64,000 bases of DNA, from positions 59,112 through 123,111 of the forward strand of contig NZ_JAJHNP010000028.1 in NCBI RefSeq assembly GCF_020819595.1, read 5' to 3'. This document shows, in pieces, positions 43,529 through 50,897 of this stretch. The notes under the pieces are model-generated. The model ran no database searches. It had not been told where the DNA came from and saw only the letters and a program-made list of their open reading frames with translations. Position numbers and translations under genes: made by a program. Numbering within the stretch: the first letter of the stretch is position 1; every line of letters begins with the position of its first letter. The DNA comes from Streptomyces barringtoniae. GTDB lineage: Bacteria > Actinomycetota > Actinomycetes > Streptomycetales > Streptomycetaceae.

Positions 43529-44205
43529 TCCGTCGCTTCCGTCGCTGCGGCCACGGCCCCGGCGCCCTCACCCCCGAGGACCAGGCCGTCGTCGACCAGT
43601 TCCGTGCAATGCTCGCCGCCGTACGCGACCCGCAACCCTGGACGCCCGGCCGCTCCCAGGACATCGCCGTGCGCGTCGGCCCGTTCATCGAGCGCGCGCA
43701 CTCCCGGCCCGGCGACGACCACGGCACCGAGATGATCGCCGTGGCCCTGGTCCACCCCGACACCCCGCACGCCGCGGCCTACCTCCACGGCCGCCAGCTC
43801 GGCTACACCGACCGGGGCTGGCTGCGCTGCGAGACGACCGCGATCCTCGGCCTCTGGCAGCCGGCCTACACGATGCTCACCCACGCCGCCGCGAACCTGC
43901 CCCTCCCCGACGACGTCGGCATGGGCCCTGCCCACTACGGCGTCCACGTCGAAGCCCGCCGCGCCGACGGCACCGGCTACACGCTGCTGCGCCTCGGGCC
44001 CTACACCCAGACCTGGCTGGCCTCCCGCGACGCCGACCGCCTCAACACCGAGCTGGAAGGCCGCGCCGCCCTCGTCATCCCCGGCTTCACCGTCACCGCG
44101 AAGGACGCCGTGTTCCACGTCAGCGACCACGACAGCTACGCCGACCCGCACGGCGCCGACGTCGCCGCGCTCCTGGCCGACGCCATCGCGGGGGTGAGCG
44201 CGTGA
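43525..44205 (+). CDS. hypothetical protein of an accessory operon
   Basis: 226 residues from ATG 43525, which overlaps the preceding fragment's stop (ATGA). Soluble, with repeated His and Asp-rich parts (ERAHSRPGDDHGTEMIAVAL, FHVSDHDSYADPHGADVAAL). No domain recognised. Coupled to the next gene by a GTGA overlap, so they act together. Genes of this kind are common on integrative elements in Streptomyces (general impression). Confidence 0.7.
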   Translation: MIRRFRRCGHGPGALTPEDQAVVDQFRAMLAAVRDPQPWTPGRSQDIAVRVGPFIERAHSRPGDDHGTEMIAVALVHPDTPHAAAYLHGRQLGYTDRGWLRCETTAILGLWQPAYTMLTHAAANLPLPDDVGMGPAHYGVHVEARRADGTGYTLLRLGPYTQTWLASRDADRLNTELEGRAALVIPGFTVTAKDAVFHVSDHDSYADPHGADVAALLADAIAGVSA

Positions 44206-44570
44206 CCTCGGATCTGTACGAAATCGAGACCAGCGAGGGCGACGACGGCACCATGCACCCCGCCGAACAGGTCTGGACGCCGTGCGCCGACGGCGCGGCC
44301 GACCACGGGTTCATCGCCCACCAGGGCCTGTTCGTCGCCGGGATCGACGGCGGGGCCGACGACGACCTCTACCCGGTCGGCTTTTTGGTCCTCGGGCATC
44401 AGCGGTGGGCCGACATCATCGAGGCCGCCACCGCGTACATGGCCCGGACCCACGGCTGGCGCAACCTGCATCTGTACCCCGGCGACGACCCGGCGGTACT
44501 CATCCCCCGCATCCCGCGCGCCGTCCACACCCACGGCATCTTCTTACGGCACCCGCACCCTTGTGCATAG
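44202..44570 (+). CDS. hypothetical protein of an accessory operon
   Basis: 122 residues from GTG 44202, overlapping the previous stop. Acidic N-terminus (IETSEGDDGTMHPAEQVWTP), then GIDGGADDDLYPVGFLVLGH and a helical part (ADIIEAATAYMARTHGW). Soluble, no domain recognised. Confidence 0.7.
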   Translation: MTSDLYEIETSEGDDGTMHPAEQVWTPCADGAADHGFIAHQGLFVAGIDGGADDDLYPVGFLVLGHQRWADIIEAATAYMARTHGWRNLHLYPGDDPAVLIPRIPRAVHTHGIFLRHPHPCA

Positions 44571-44684
44571 GCGGTCAGTGACCGGTCTGGGCCGGTACGT
44601 CAGGGGTGGGTTGGTTGTACCGAGTCGCCCAAGCAGTGAGACGGCGGATTCGTTGAGGGCTGTGGGGGGCTCGAGAGCAAACGG

Positions 44685-45701
44685 TCACGGGCGGAGGAGG
44701 GTTTTGATAGCGCGGCGTTCGTCCATGGCTTTGTAGCCTTCGGCGGCCTGGTCGAGGGGCAGGGTGAGGTCGAAGACGCGGCCGGGGTTGATGCGGCCGG
44801 TCATGACGCGGTCGACGAGATCGGGCAGGAAGCGGCGCACCGGGGCGGGGCCGCCCTGGACGGCGACGTGGGAGTAGAACAGGGCGGTGCCGTCGAGCTG
44901 GACGCCGTGTGGGACGCCGGCGATGCCGACGCCGCCGCCGGGGCGGGTGGAGTTCAGGGCCTGCTGGGTGGACTGTTCGGTGCCGACGCATTCCAGGACG
45001 CGGTCGGCGCCGATGCCGCCGGTCATGTCCTTGATGCGGGCCACGCCTTCCTCGCCGCGTTCGGCGACGATGTCGGTGGCGCCGAACTCGGTGGCGAGCT
45101 TCTGGCGTGCCTCGTGGCGGGACATGGCGATGATGCGTTCGGCGCCGAGTTCGCGTGCGGCGAGGACGGCGGACAGCCCGACGGCTCCGTCACCGACGAC
45201 CGCGACGGTGTCACCGCGCTGTACTCCGGCGGCGACGGCGGCCCACCAGCCGGTGCCCATGACGTCGGAGCAGGCCAGCAGGTCGGGCACTTGGGCTTCG
45301 CTGGGCAGTTCGGGGGTGGCGACCAGGGTGCCGTCGGCCCACGGGATACGGATGTACTCGGCCTGGCAGCCGCCGACGAACTCCCGGTTGAGGCAGTTGC
45401 TGGGGTATCCGTTGCGGCAGTTGGCGCAGGTGCCGTCGCTGGCGAAGAAGGAGCCGACGACGAACTGGCCCGGCCGCACGGTGGTGACGTCGTCACCGAT
45501 CTCTTCGACGATGCCGACGTACTCGTGGCCGATGGGGGCGGGGTCCTTGACCGGGTTGATGCCGCGGTAGTCCCACAGGTCCGAGCCGCACACGCAGGTG
45601 GCGAAGGTGCGGATGACCGCGTCGGTGGGCTTGAGGATGGTGGGGGCGGCGCGCTCTTCGACGCGGACGTCGCCCGGTCCGTACAGGATGGCTCCACGCA
45701 T
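44685..45701 (-). CDS. zinc-dependent alcohol dehydrogenase (MDR family)
   Basis: 338 residues from ATG 45701. Catalytic zinc ligands are in TCVCGSDLWDYRG and IGHEYVG. The structural zinc loop is reduced (GTCANCRNGYPSNC, with Gly in the third Cys position), as in some subfamilies. The NAD(P) site is VAVVGDGAVGLSAVLAA. It is the last gene of a four-gene set with a cupin, a carboxymuconolactone-decarboxylase-like protein and an exporter, under the divergent MmyB-type regulator. Confidence 0.93.
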   Translation of the reverse strand: MRGAILYGPGDVRVEERAAPTILKPTDAVIRTFATCVCGSDLWDYRGINPVKDPAPIGHEYVGIVEEIGDDVTTVRPGQFVVGSFFASDGTCANCRNGYPSNCLNREFVGGCQAEYIRIPWADGTLVATPELPSEAQVPDLLACSDVMGTGWWAAVAAGVQRGDTVAVVGDGAVGLSAVLAARELGAERIIAMSRHEARQKLATEFGATDIVAERGEEGVARIKDMTGGIGADRVLECVGTEQSTQQALNSTRPGGGVGIAGVPHGVQLDGTALFYSHVAVQGGPAPVRRFLPDLVDRVMTGRINPGRVFDLTLPLDQAAEGYKAMDERRAIKTLLRP

Positions 45702-45736
45702 GGCGGGGTGCTCCTTGCTGTCGTTGGGGAAGGGGA

Positions 45737-46135
45737 TCAGAGTTCGCGGGTGCGGGGGCCGGCGTATTCGGCGTCGGTGACGTGGTCGAGCCAGTCGACG
45801 TCGTCGCCTTCCCACAGGGCGATGTGGGTCATGAAGTGGTCGGGGGCGGCACCGTGCCAGTGCTCCTCACCCGGCGGGGTCCAGATCACCTGGCCCGGGT
45901 GGGCTTCAAGGATCTTGCCGCCGCGGGACTGGATCAGGGCGATGCCCTCGACGATGTAGAGGGTCTGGCCGATGCCGTGGGAGTGCCAGGCGGTGCGGGC
46001 ACCGGGCGCGAAGTGCACCGCGTTGGCCCGCGTTTTGGAGGGGTCTTCGCCGCGGTAGATGACGTCGGCCCAGGCGTCGCCGGTGAACATCTTCTCGGGC
46101 AGCTTGGCGGTGGCGGGACGGGTGCGCAGTTCCAT
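45737..46135 (-). CDS. cupin-domain protein
   Basis: 132 residues from ATG 46135. Cupin motif 1 is visible as HSHGIGQTLYIVEG and motif 2 in PGQVIWTPPGEEHWHGA, with His and Glu as metal ligands. Such proteins paired with alcohol dehydrogenases and AhpD/CMD-like proteins often serve in detoxification of reactive carbonyls or quinones; that role is inferred. Confidence 0.92.
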   Translation of the reverse strand: MELRTRPATAKLPEKMFTGDAWADVIYRGEDPSKTRANAVHFAPGARTAWHSHGIGQTLYIVEGIALIQSRGGKILEAHPGQVIWTPPGEEHWHGAAPDHFMTHIALWEGDDVDWLDHVTDAEYAGPRTREL

Positions 46136-46167
46136 CGGTTGGCTCCTTGAGGGAGGTAGGGGGTGGG

Positions 46168-46494
46168 TCAGCTGGTGAAGAGGTCCTTGGCGACGGCCAT
46201 GGCGGACATGGCGCGCGGCCAGCCGGTGTAGAAGGCGAGGTGGGTGATGGCCTCGATCAGCTGGGCCTCGGTGACGCCGTTGTCCTTGGCGCGCCCCAGG
46301 TGGTGGCGCAGCTGCTCGGTGCTGCCGCCCGTGACCAGGCTCGCCACGGTGATCAGCGAGCGGTCGCGCGGGTCGAGGCCAGGGTGCTTCCACACCTCCC
46401 CGAACAGGACATCGTCGGTGAAGTGCACCAGTTGCGGGGCGAAGTCGCCGAACATCTTTGCTGCGCCCGAGGGGCGATCGGTGTTGCCGGACAT
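46168..46494 (-). CDS. carboxymuconolactone decarboxylase-like protein
   Basis: 108 residues from ATG 46494. FGEVWKHPGLDPRDRSLITV and STEQLRHHLGRAKDNGVTEA followed by THLAFYTGWP define the CMD family. The AhpD-type CxxC is absent, so it is not a thiol peroxidase partner. It shares the operon with the cupin, dehydrogenase and exporter. Confidence 0.93.
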   Translation of the reverse strand: MSGNTDRPSGAAKMFGDFAPQLVHFTDDVLFGEVWKHPGLDPRDRSLITVASLVTGGSTEQLRHHLGRAKDNGVTEAQLIEAITHLAFYTGWPRAMSAMAVAKDLFTS

Positions 46495-46580
46495 GGGTGA
46501 GATCCTGTCGTCGGGCCCCTGGCGGCGGGGCGGTGAGCTATGGGTGGTGCTGGACCGTTCCGCGGTCGGCGTGGCTTGGG

Positions 46581-47975
46581 TCAGGCGCGATGCCAGGCGG
46601 CGGCCATGCGGGTGGCGGCCAGCGCGGCTGCCAGAGCGATGACGGCGGCCAGGGTGAGGCTGATACGCAGGCCGTGCTGGAAGCCGGCCGTGCCGGAGAT
46701 CAGTGCGCCGAAGACGGCCACGGCCAGGGCGCCGCCGATCTGACGGCTGGTGTTGAAGACCCCGCTGGCGGTGCCGGTCTGCTCGGCTGGCACGTGTTCC
46801 AGCAGTACGGCGGTGGTCGGCGGCATCACCAGCGGCCCGGCCAGCCCGACCGGGATCAGCAGCAGGGCGCTGGCCCCCACCGGTGCCGAGGCCGGCAGTA
46901 CAGCCAGGGCGATCGATCCGGCCGCGATAAGCACCAGCCCGGCGATGACCGGCACGCGGGGGCCGGTGCGCTCCGCGATCCGTGCGGAGAAGGGGGTCAG
47001 GCAGGCGCTGAGCAGCATCATCGGCAAGAACGCGATGCCGGCACCGAGGGCGGACAGTCCGTGCTGCTGCTGGAAGTCGAGGCTGAAGACGAACGGCAGT
47101 CCGTAGAAGCCGACCATGAACGCGAAGCCGATCCCGGTGGCGATCACCACCGTGGGGACGCGGAACAGGGACAGTGGCACCATCGGGTGCGCCACCTTGG
47201 CCTGTGCCGGCACGAACGCGGCCAGCGCCGCGACCGCGATACCGAGTGAGATCAGCACCTTCGGGGCGGTGAACCCGGCCTCGCCGGCCTCGATCGCGCC
47301 GAAGGTCAGCCCGCCCATGGCAAGGATGCCGGTGATCTGCCCGATCCAGTCGAACGGCGCCGGACGCGTCGGGGACTGCGGACTGCGGGCGAGCAGGGCC
47401 AGAGTGAGCAGGCCGACCGGCAGGTTGATGAAGAAGATCATCCGCCAGGAGGCCAGGCTCAGCACACCCCCAAGCACCGGGCCCGCGGCGGCGGCCACCG
47501 CGCCGCCCATCGCCCAGACCCCCACCGCCCGGGCCCGGCGGGCCGGGTCGGGAAAGGCGTGACGGACCAGAGCCATCGAGGTCGGCATGGTCACAGCCGC
47601 ACCGATGCCCTGCACCACCCGGGCGGCGATGAGGACGGGCAGCGACGGGGCCAGCCCGCACGCCAGTGAGGCGAGCACGAACAGGGCCACGCCGCCGGCG
47701 AACGCCTTGCGGGCACCGATCCGGTCCGACAGGGCGCCCGCGGACAGCAGCAGGGCGGCGAACATCAGCGTGTAGCCGTCGACCACCCACTGCAGACCGG
47801 TGATCCCGCCGCCCAGCGCGTCACGGATCGAGGGCAGGGCCACGTTCACGATCGTCGCGTCCAGGGTGATCACGAAGAACCCCAGCACAGCGGCGACCAG
47901 CGTCGCCGTGGCGTGCCGGCCGCTGTCAGCCGTGCCGACATCCGGAGAGCGGCGCGAAGTAGCGGTGACGGTCAT
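46581..47975 (-). CDS. MFS transporter, DHA2 type
   Basis: 464 residues from ATG 47975. Fourteen helices are predicted by eye. Motif C-like and early motifs: ITLDATIVNVALPSI, SDRIGARKAFAGGV, ARVVQGIGAAVTMPTSMAL and GVFNTSRQIGGALAVAVFG near the end. It is the first gene of the operon and divergent from the regulator, the usual layout of an efflux pump and its repressor. Confidence 0.93.
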   Translation of the reverse strand: MTVTATSRRSPDVGTADSGRHATATLVAAVLGFFVITLDATIVNVALPSIRDALGGGITGLQWVVDGYTLMFAALLLSAGALSDRIGARKAFAGGVALFVLASLACGLAPSLPVLIAARVVQGIGAAVTMPTSMALVRHAFPDPARRARAVGVWAMGGAVAAAAGPVLGGVLSLASWRMIFFINLPVGLLTLALLARSPQSPTRPAPFDWIGQITGILAMGGLTFGAIEAGEAGFTAPKVLISLGIAVAALAAFVPAQAKVAHPMVPLSLFRVPTVVIATGIGFAFMVGFYGLPFVFSLDFQQQHGLSALGAGIAFLPMMLLSACLTPFSARIAERTGPRVPVIAGLVLIAAGSIALAVLPASAPVGASALLLIPVGLAGPLVMPPTTAVLLEHVPAEQTGTASGVFNTSRQIGGALAVAVFGALISGTAGFQHGLRISLTLAAVIALAAALAATRMAAAWHRA

Positions 47976-48127
47976 GACGGGCGTGATCCTTTCCAGTGGG
48001 AAACGCGCCGGGCCAGACGGTCCGGTCACCCATCCACAGAACCACGCACCGGCTCTGACCTGGGAGTCCTTGCTGGGAGGGGTACTGGCAGGGACCCCCG
48101 CAAACGGCACCGGCCTACGCTGGAGCC

Positions 48128-49000
48128 GTGCCAGCCGACACCGTCCGCGAGGACATCCGTACCTTCCTCACCAGCCGCCGGGCCCGCATCACCCCCAAGG
48201 AGGCCGGCCTGCCCGACTTCGGCGGGCGGCGGCAGGTATCCGGGCTGCGACGCTCAGAGGTCGCTCAGCTCGCCGCCATCAGCGTCGAGTACTACACCCG
48301 CATCGAACGCGGCAACGTCGGCGGCGTCTCCGAGGACATCCTCGATGCCCTCGCCCGCGCCCTGCGCCTGGACGACGTCGAACGCGCGCACCTGGCCGCA
48401 CTCGTCCGCGCTGCCAACAACCCCCACCGCGTCCCCGACCGCGACGGCGGCATCAGCCACGTACGGCCCAGCCTCCAGCAGATCCTCGACGCCATGACCG
48501 GGGCCGCCGCCTTCGTCCGCAACGCCCACCTCGACATCCTCGCCACCAACGCTCTCGCCCGCGCCCTGTACACAGAGGCCCTCGACAGTGACGAGCAGCC
48601 GCCCAACCTGGCCCGCTTCGTCTTCCGTGACCCGAGAGCCCGACGCTTCTACCGCAACTGGGAGGGCATCGCCCACGACGCGGTCGGCAGCCTCCGCACC
48701 GAAGCCGCCCGCAACCCCGCCGACACCGACCTCGCCGACCTCATCGACGAACTCGCTACGTGCAGTGACGAGTTCGCCCAGCGCTGGGACGACCACGACG
48801 TCGAGTACTACCGCTCCGGCCAGCAGCGCTTCCACCACCCCGACGTCGGCGACCTCGACCTCGACTACGACGCCCTCGAAGTCCCCGCAGACCCCGGGCT
48901 GACCATCGTCACCTACACCCTCGCGGCCACCGGGCGGCATGCCGCAGCCTTCGCGCGTCTCTACGGATCTCAGGCATCGACCCGTCGGTCACAGGGATGA
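48128..49000 (+). CDS. XRE-family regulator with MmyB-like ligand-binding domain
   Basis: 290 residues from GTG 48128. The N-terminal helix-turn-helix is SGLRRSEVAQLAAISVEYYT followed by RIERGNVGGVSEDILDAL. The C-terminal part (LDILATNALARALY, NLARFVFRDPRARRFY, DLAGLIDEL-like region and FHHPDVGDLDLDYDALEVP) is the MmyB-type PAS-like domain. Divergent from the MFS/CMD/cupin/ADH operon with 152 bases between, and presumably its regulator. Confidence 0.93.
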   Translation: MPADTVREDIRTFLTSRRARITPKEAGLPDFGGRRQVSGLRRSEVAQLAAISVEYYTRIERGNVGGVSEDILDALARALRLDDVERAHLAALVRAANNPHRVPDRDGGISHVRPSLQQILDAMTGAAAFVRNAHLDILATNALARALYTEALDSDEQPPNLARFVFRDPRARRFYRNWEGIAHDAVGSLRTEAARNPADTDLADLIDELATCSDEFAQRWDDHDVEYYRSGQQRFHHPDVGDLDLDYDALEVPADPGLTIVTYTLAATGRHAAAFARLYGSQASTRRSQG

Positions 49001-49244
49001 CCAGGATGACGCTGCCGATCCACGACGCACAACTGATCGTCCCCTGCGCTGCAGATGCCGGCCCCTGGGCACGAAATGGACGGGTCCCGCTGGCCCGCCC
49101 TGCGGTTTCGTGCACCCTCGCTGCGTGTCGCCGTGTCCCGTCGCGGTGAGCAGGATCTCCCGGCCGGCGCGGCCGGACCGAGAAGGAGCGGGCACCGCCC
49201 GGCTGGGGGCGAGTAGTCGACTACTGACCGGCTAGGGTCCGCAG

Positions 49245-49619
49245 GTGTTCAGTAGACCCGGGTCGCCGCCCTCCGGTCAGCACCGCCGACGCCAGGAGCC
49301 CCAAGCAAACCGACCCGCTACGACAGGCTCGTCGCGCGAAACGCCAAGCTCAAGCGTCACAACCGCGAGCTCACCGAGACGCTCAGCCCTGGGGTGGCAG
49401 CCGATCTGGAAGCGCCCCCGGAAGCCGAAGTCGAAGGCGGCGAAGAAGCAGGAGCTGCGCAAGCAGCGGCGGCGACTCCAGGACGCCGGGAAGCGCCGCC
49501 TCGCCGCCGGGCAGTCGCGTCGGCCCCGGTCCCGGCAGAACCGGATCGGCAACGCGGCCGCGCGCCGCGATGCCCGTGACCTGTCCCGGGTGCGGCACTC
49601 CACCGCCTGGCTGTGGTGA
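49245..49619 (+). pseudogene. coding-like relic, two frames
   Basis: One frame carries TRYDRLVARNAKLKRHNREL, a helix typical of small coiled proteins; another carries the basic stretch KAAKKQELRKQRRRLQDAGK. Neither is a full protein by itself and I do not recognise a family. Possibly a frameshifted mobile-element gene. Confidence 0.3.
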
Positions 49620-49639
49620 CGATGCCGGGCATTGTCCAC

Positions 49640-50150
49640 CGAGTGGAGCCCACGATGTTCTGCATCCAGTGGCGATGCACGACATCGGGTGGACTCCACC
49701 CGATGGGATCCGCAGAGTGGACTCCACTCCGGTGCGCCGGATGACGATGCACGCCACGTGGTGCGCACCGCGATGTCCGCCACCGCATCCGGCGGCGCAC
49801 CACCCGACGATGCCCGGCACTCTCGCGTGCGCCCGGTGCGCCGCACCGGTGTGCCCACCGCCGACCGACCCCTTGACCAGGTGCGGCCGGTGGCGTGCTT
49901 GACCCCTTGACCAGGTCCGCTACCGAGGACGTTTCTCCTTGACACAGCCCGTTTCGGCTGGCGATCAGGTCGTGGTCAAGGGGGTGCGTGATAGGGGAGC
50001 CTGCCCGGCCGTGGCGCGCGCCAGGTGCGGTGCGGTGATGCCGATGGAACGCACCACGATGGGCGATGCGGTGTGGCGCGCGGCGGTGGCGCGCATCGGG
50101 TGCGCCTACACGACGGTCAGGCGCACCGGGTGCGAGCCGGCCGGTGCGGG
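49640..50150. repeat. short-repeat array rich in GGTGCG/CGCACC and TGGACTCCAC
   Basis: About 14 copies of GGTGCG or its complement occur between 49731 and 50148 in both directions, one as the palindrome GGTGCGCACC (49760-49769). Two odd palindromes GGGTGGACTCCACCC and GAGTGGACTCCACTC lie just before (49688-49728). Mostly non-coding; the last copies lie in the 3' end of the minus-strand gene 50106-50570. Confidence 0.6.
49903..49924 (+). repeat. 22-bp direct repeat, left copy
   Basis: CCCCTTGACCAGGTCCGCTACC. It matches 54009-54030 at 20 of 22 positions. A partial copy lies at 49869-49882 and an inverted partial one at 49972-49984. Confidence 0.6.
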
Positions 50151-50570
50151 GTGGGCATCGAGGGCCTGGCCCACTCCGACGGCCTCCAGCTGACGCAGAG
50201 TGTCGGCGACGTCCTCGTGGTCCTCGGTGAGGAACTGCGCGGCGAAGTCGATGACGGAGCGGGCGATGCCTTCCGCCGTGTCCGGTCCGGCCTGTGCCCA
50301 GGTCCGCAGCGAGGTCACGAAGACGCGTCCGAGGGCCTCCAGGGCGAAGGTGTCCGCGCACGGCTCGCCCGCCTCCGGGCTGGGCAGCGCGGTGACGGGG
50401 ACGACGATCCGTTCGACGACATCGACGAGCAGCTCGGGCATCCGCGGCTCGCCGCTGGCGAACTCGCGGGAGGCTTCGACGTCGTCGGCCTGGACGGCGC
50501 GGAGGTAGCTGAACGCGCTGATGGCCGCGGCCGGGGTCATCGGGGCGAGCGGCATGTTGGTGGTGGGCAT
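50106..50570 (-). CDS. hypothetical protein
   Basis: 154 residues from ATG 50570. Mostly helical: AAAISAFSYLRAVQADDVEA, PELLVDVVERIVVPVTALPS, FVTSLRTWAQAGPDTAEGIA and LTEDHEDVADTLRQLEAVGV. No membrane segment or catalytic motif. The upstream region carries three TGTTCAC-type repeats. It lies next to the NB-ARC/TPR gene inside the pair of 22-bp direct repeats. Confidence 0.7.
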   Translation of the reverse strand: MPTTNMPLAPMTPAAAISAFSYLRAVQADDVEASREFASGEPRMPELLVDVVERIVVPVTALPSPEAGEPCADTFALEALGRVFVTSLRTWAQAGPDTAEGIARSVIDFAAQFLTEDHEDVADTLRQLEAVGVGQALDAHPAPAGSHPVRLTVV

Positions 50571-50695
50571 GATGGCTCCTCACGTACGGGGCGCCGCGCC
50601 GATCGCGGCGGCCTCATAAGCGATCTTCGGAGCGAGTGCCTGTGGATAGAGTCCGCGCACTGACGGTGGGCGGACTCGCCCGGTCGGCGCTGTGA

Positions 50696-50790
50696 CTGTT
50701 CACGTTAGTTGGCGGGTGCGATGCGTGGTTCCTGCAGGTCGTCACGGTTCTGTTCACTGTGATTGGCGGGTTCTGTTCACGTTGGATGGC
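50696..50790. promoter_or_regulatory. three direct repeats CTGTTCAC..TTGGCGG upstream of 50106-50570
   Basis: CTGTTCACGTTAGTTGGCGGG (50696 on), CTGTTCACTGTGATTGGCGGG (50750 on) and CTGTTCACGTTGGATGGC (50773 on), all in the same direction. Tandem direct repeats near a start suit an activator such as a SARP-type or other OmpR-like protein, but no such gene is adjacent. Confidence 0.45.
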
Positions 50791-50897
50791 AGCGGCGGTC
50801 CCGCACCGGCCCCGAATACGATGACGTACGGATCTCTCATCGAACGTCTGGGCTTCGCCTGATCTCATGCTCTGTCACCAAGCCAGCAGGATCAGCA

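Noticed and set aside
49640..50150. CRISPR array
   Set aside because: Repeats are only 6-10 bases, in both directions and irregularly spaced; no repeat-spacer structure and no cas genes in the window.
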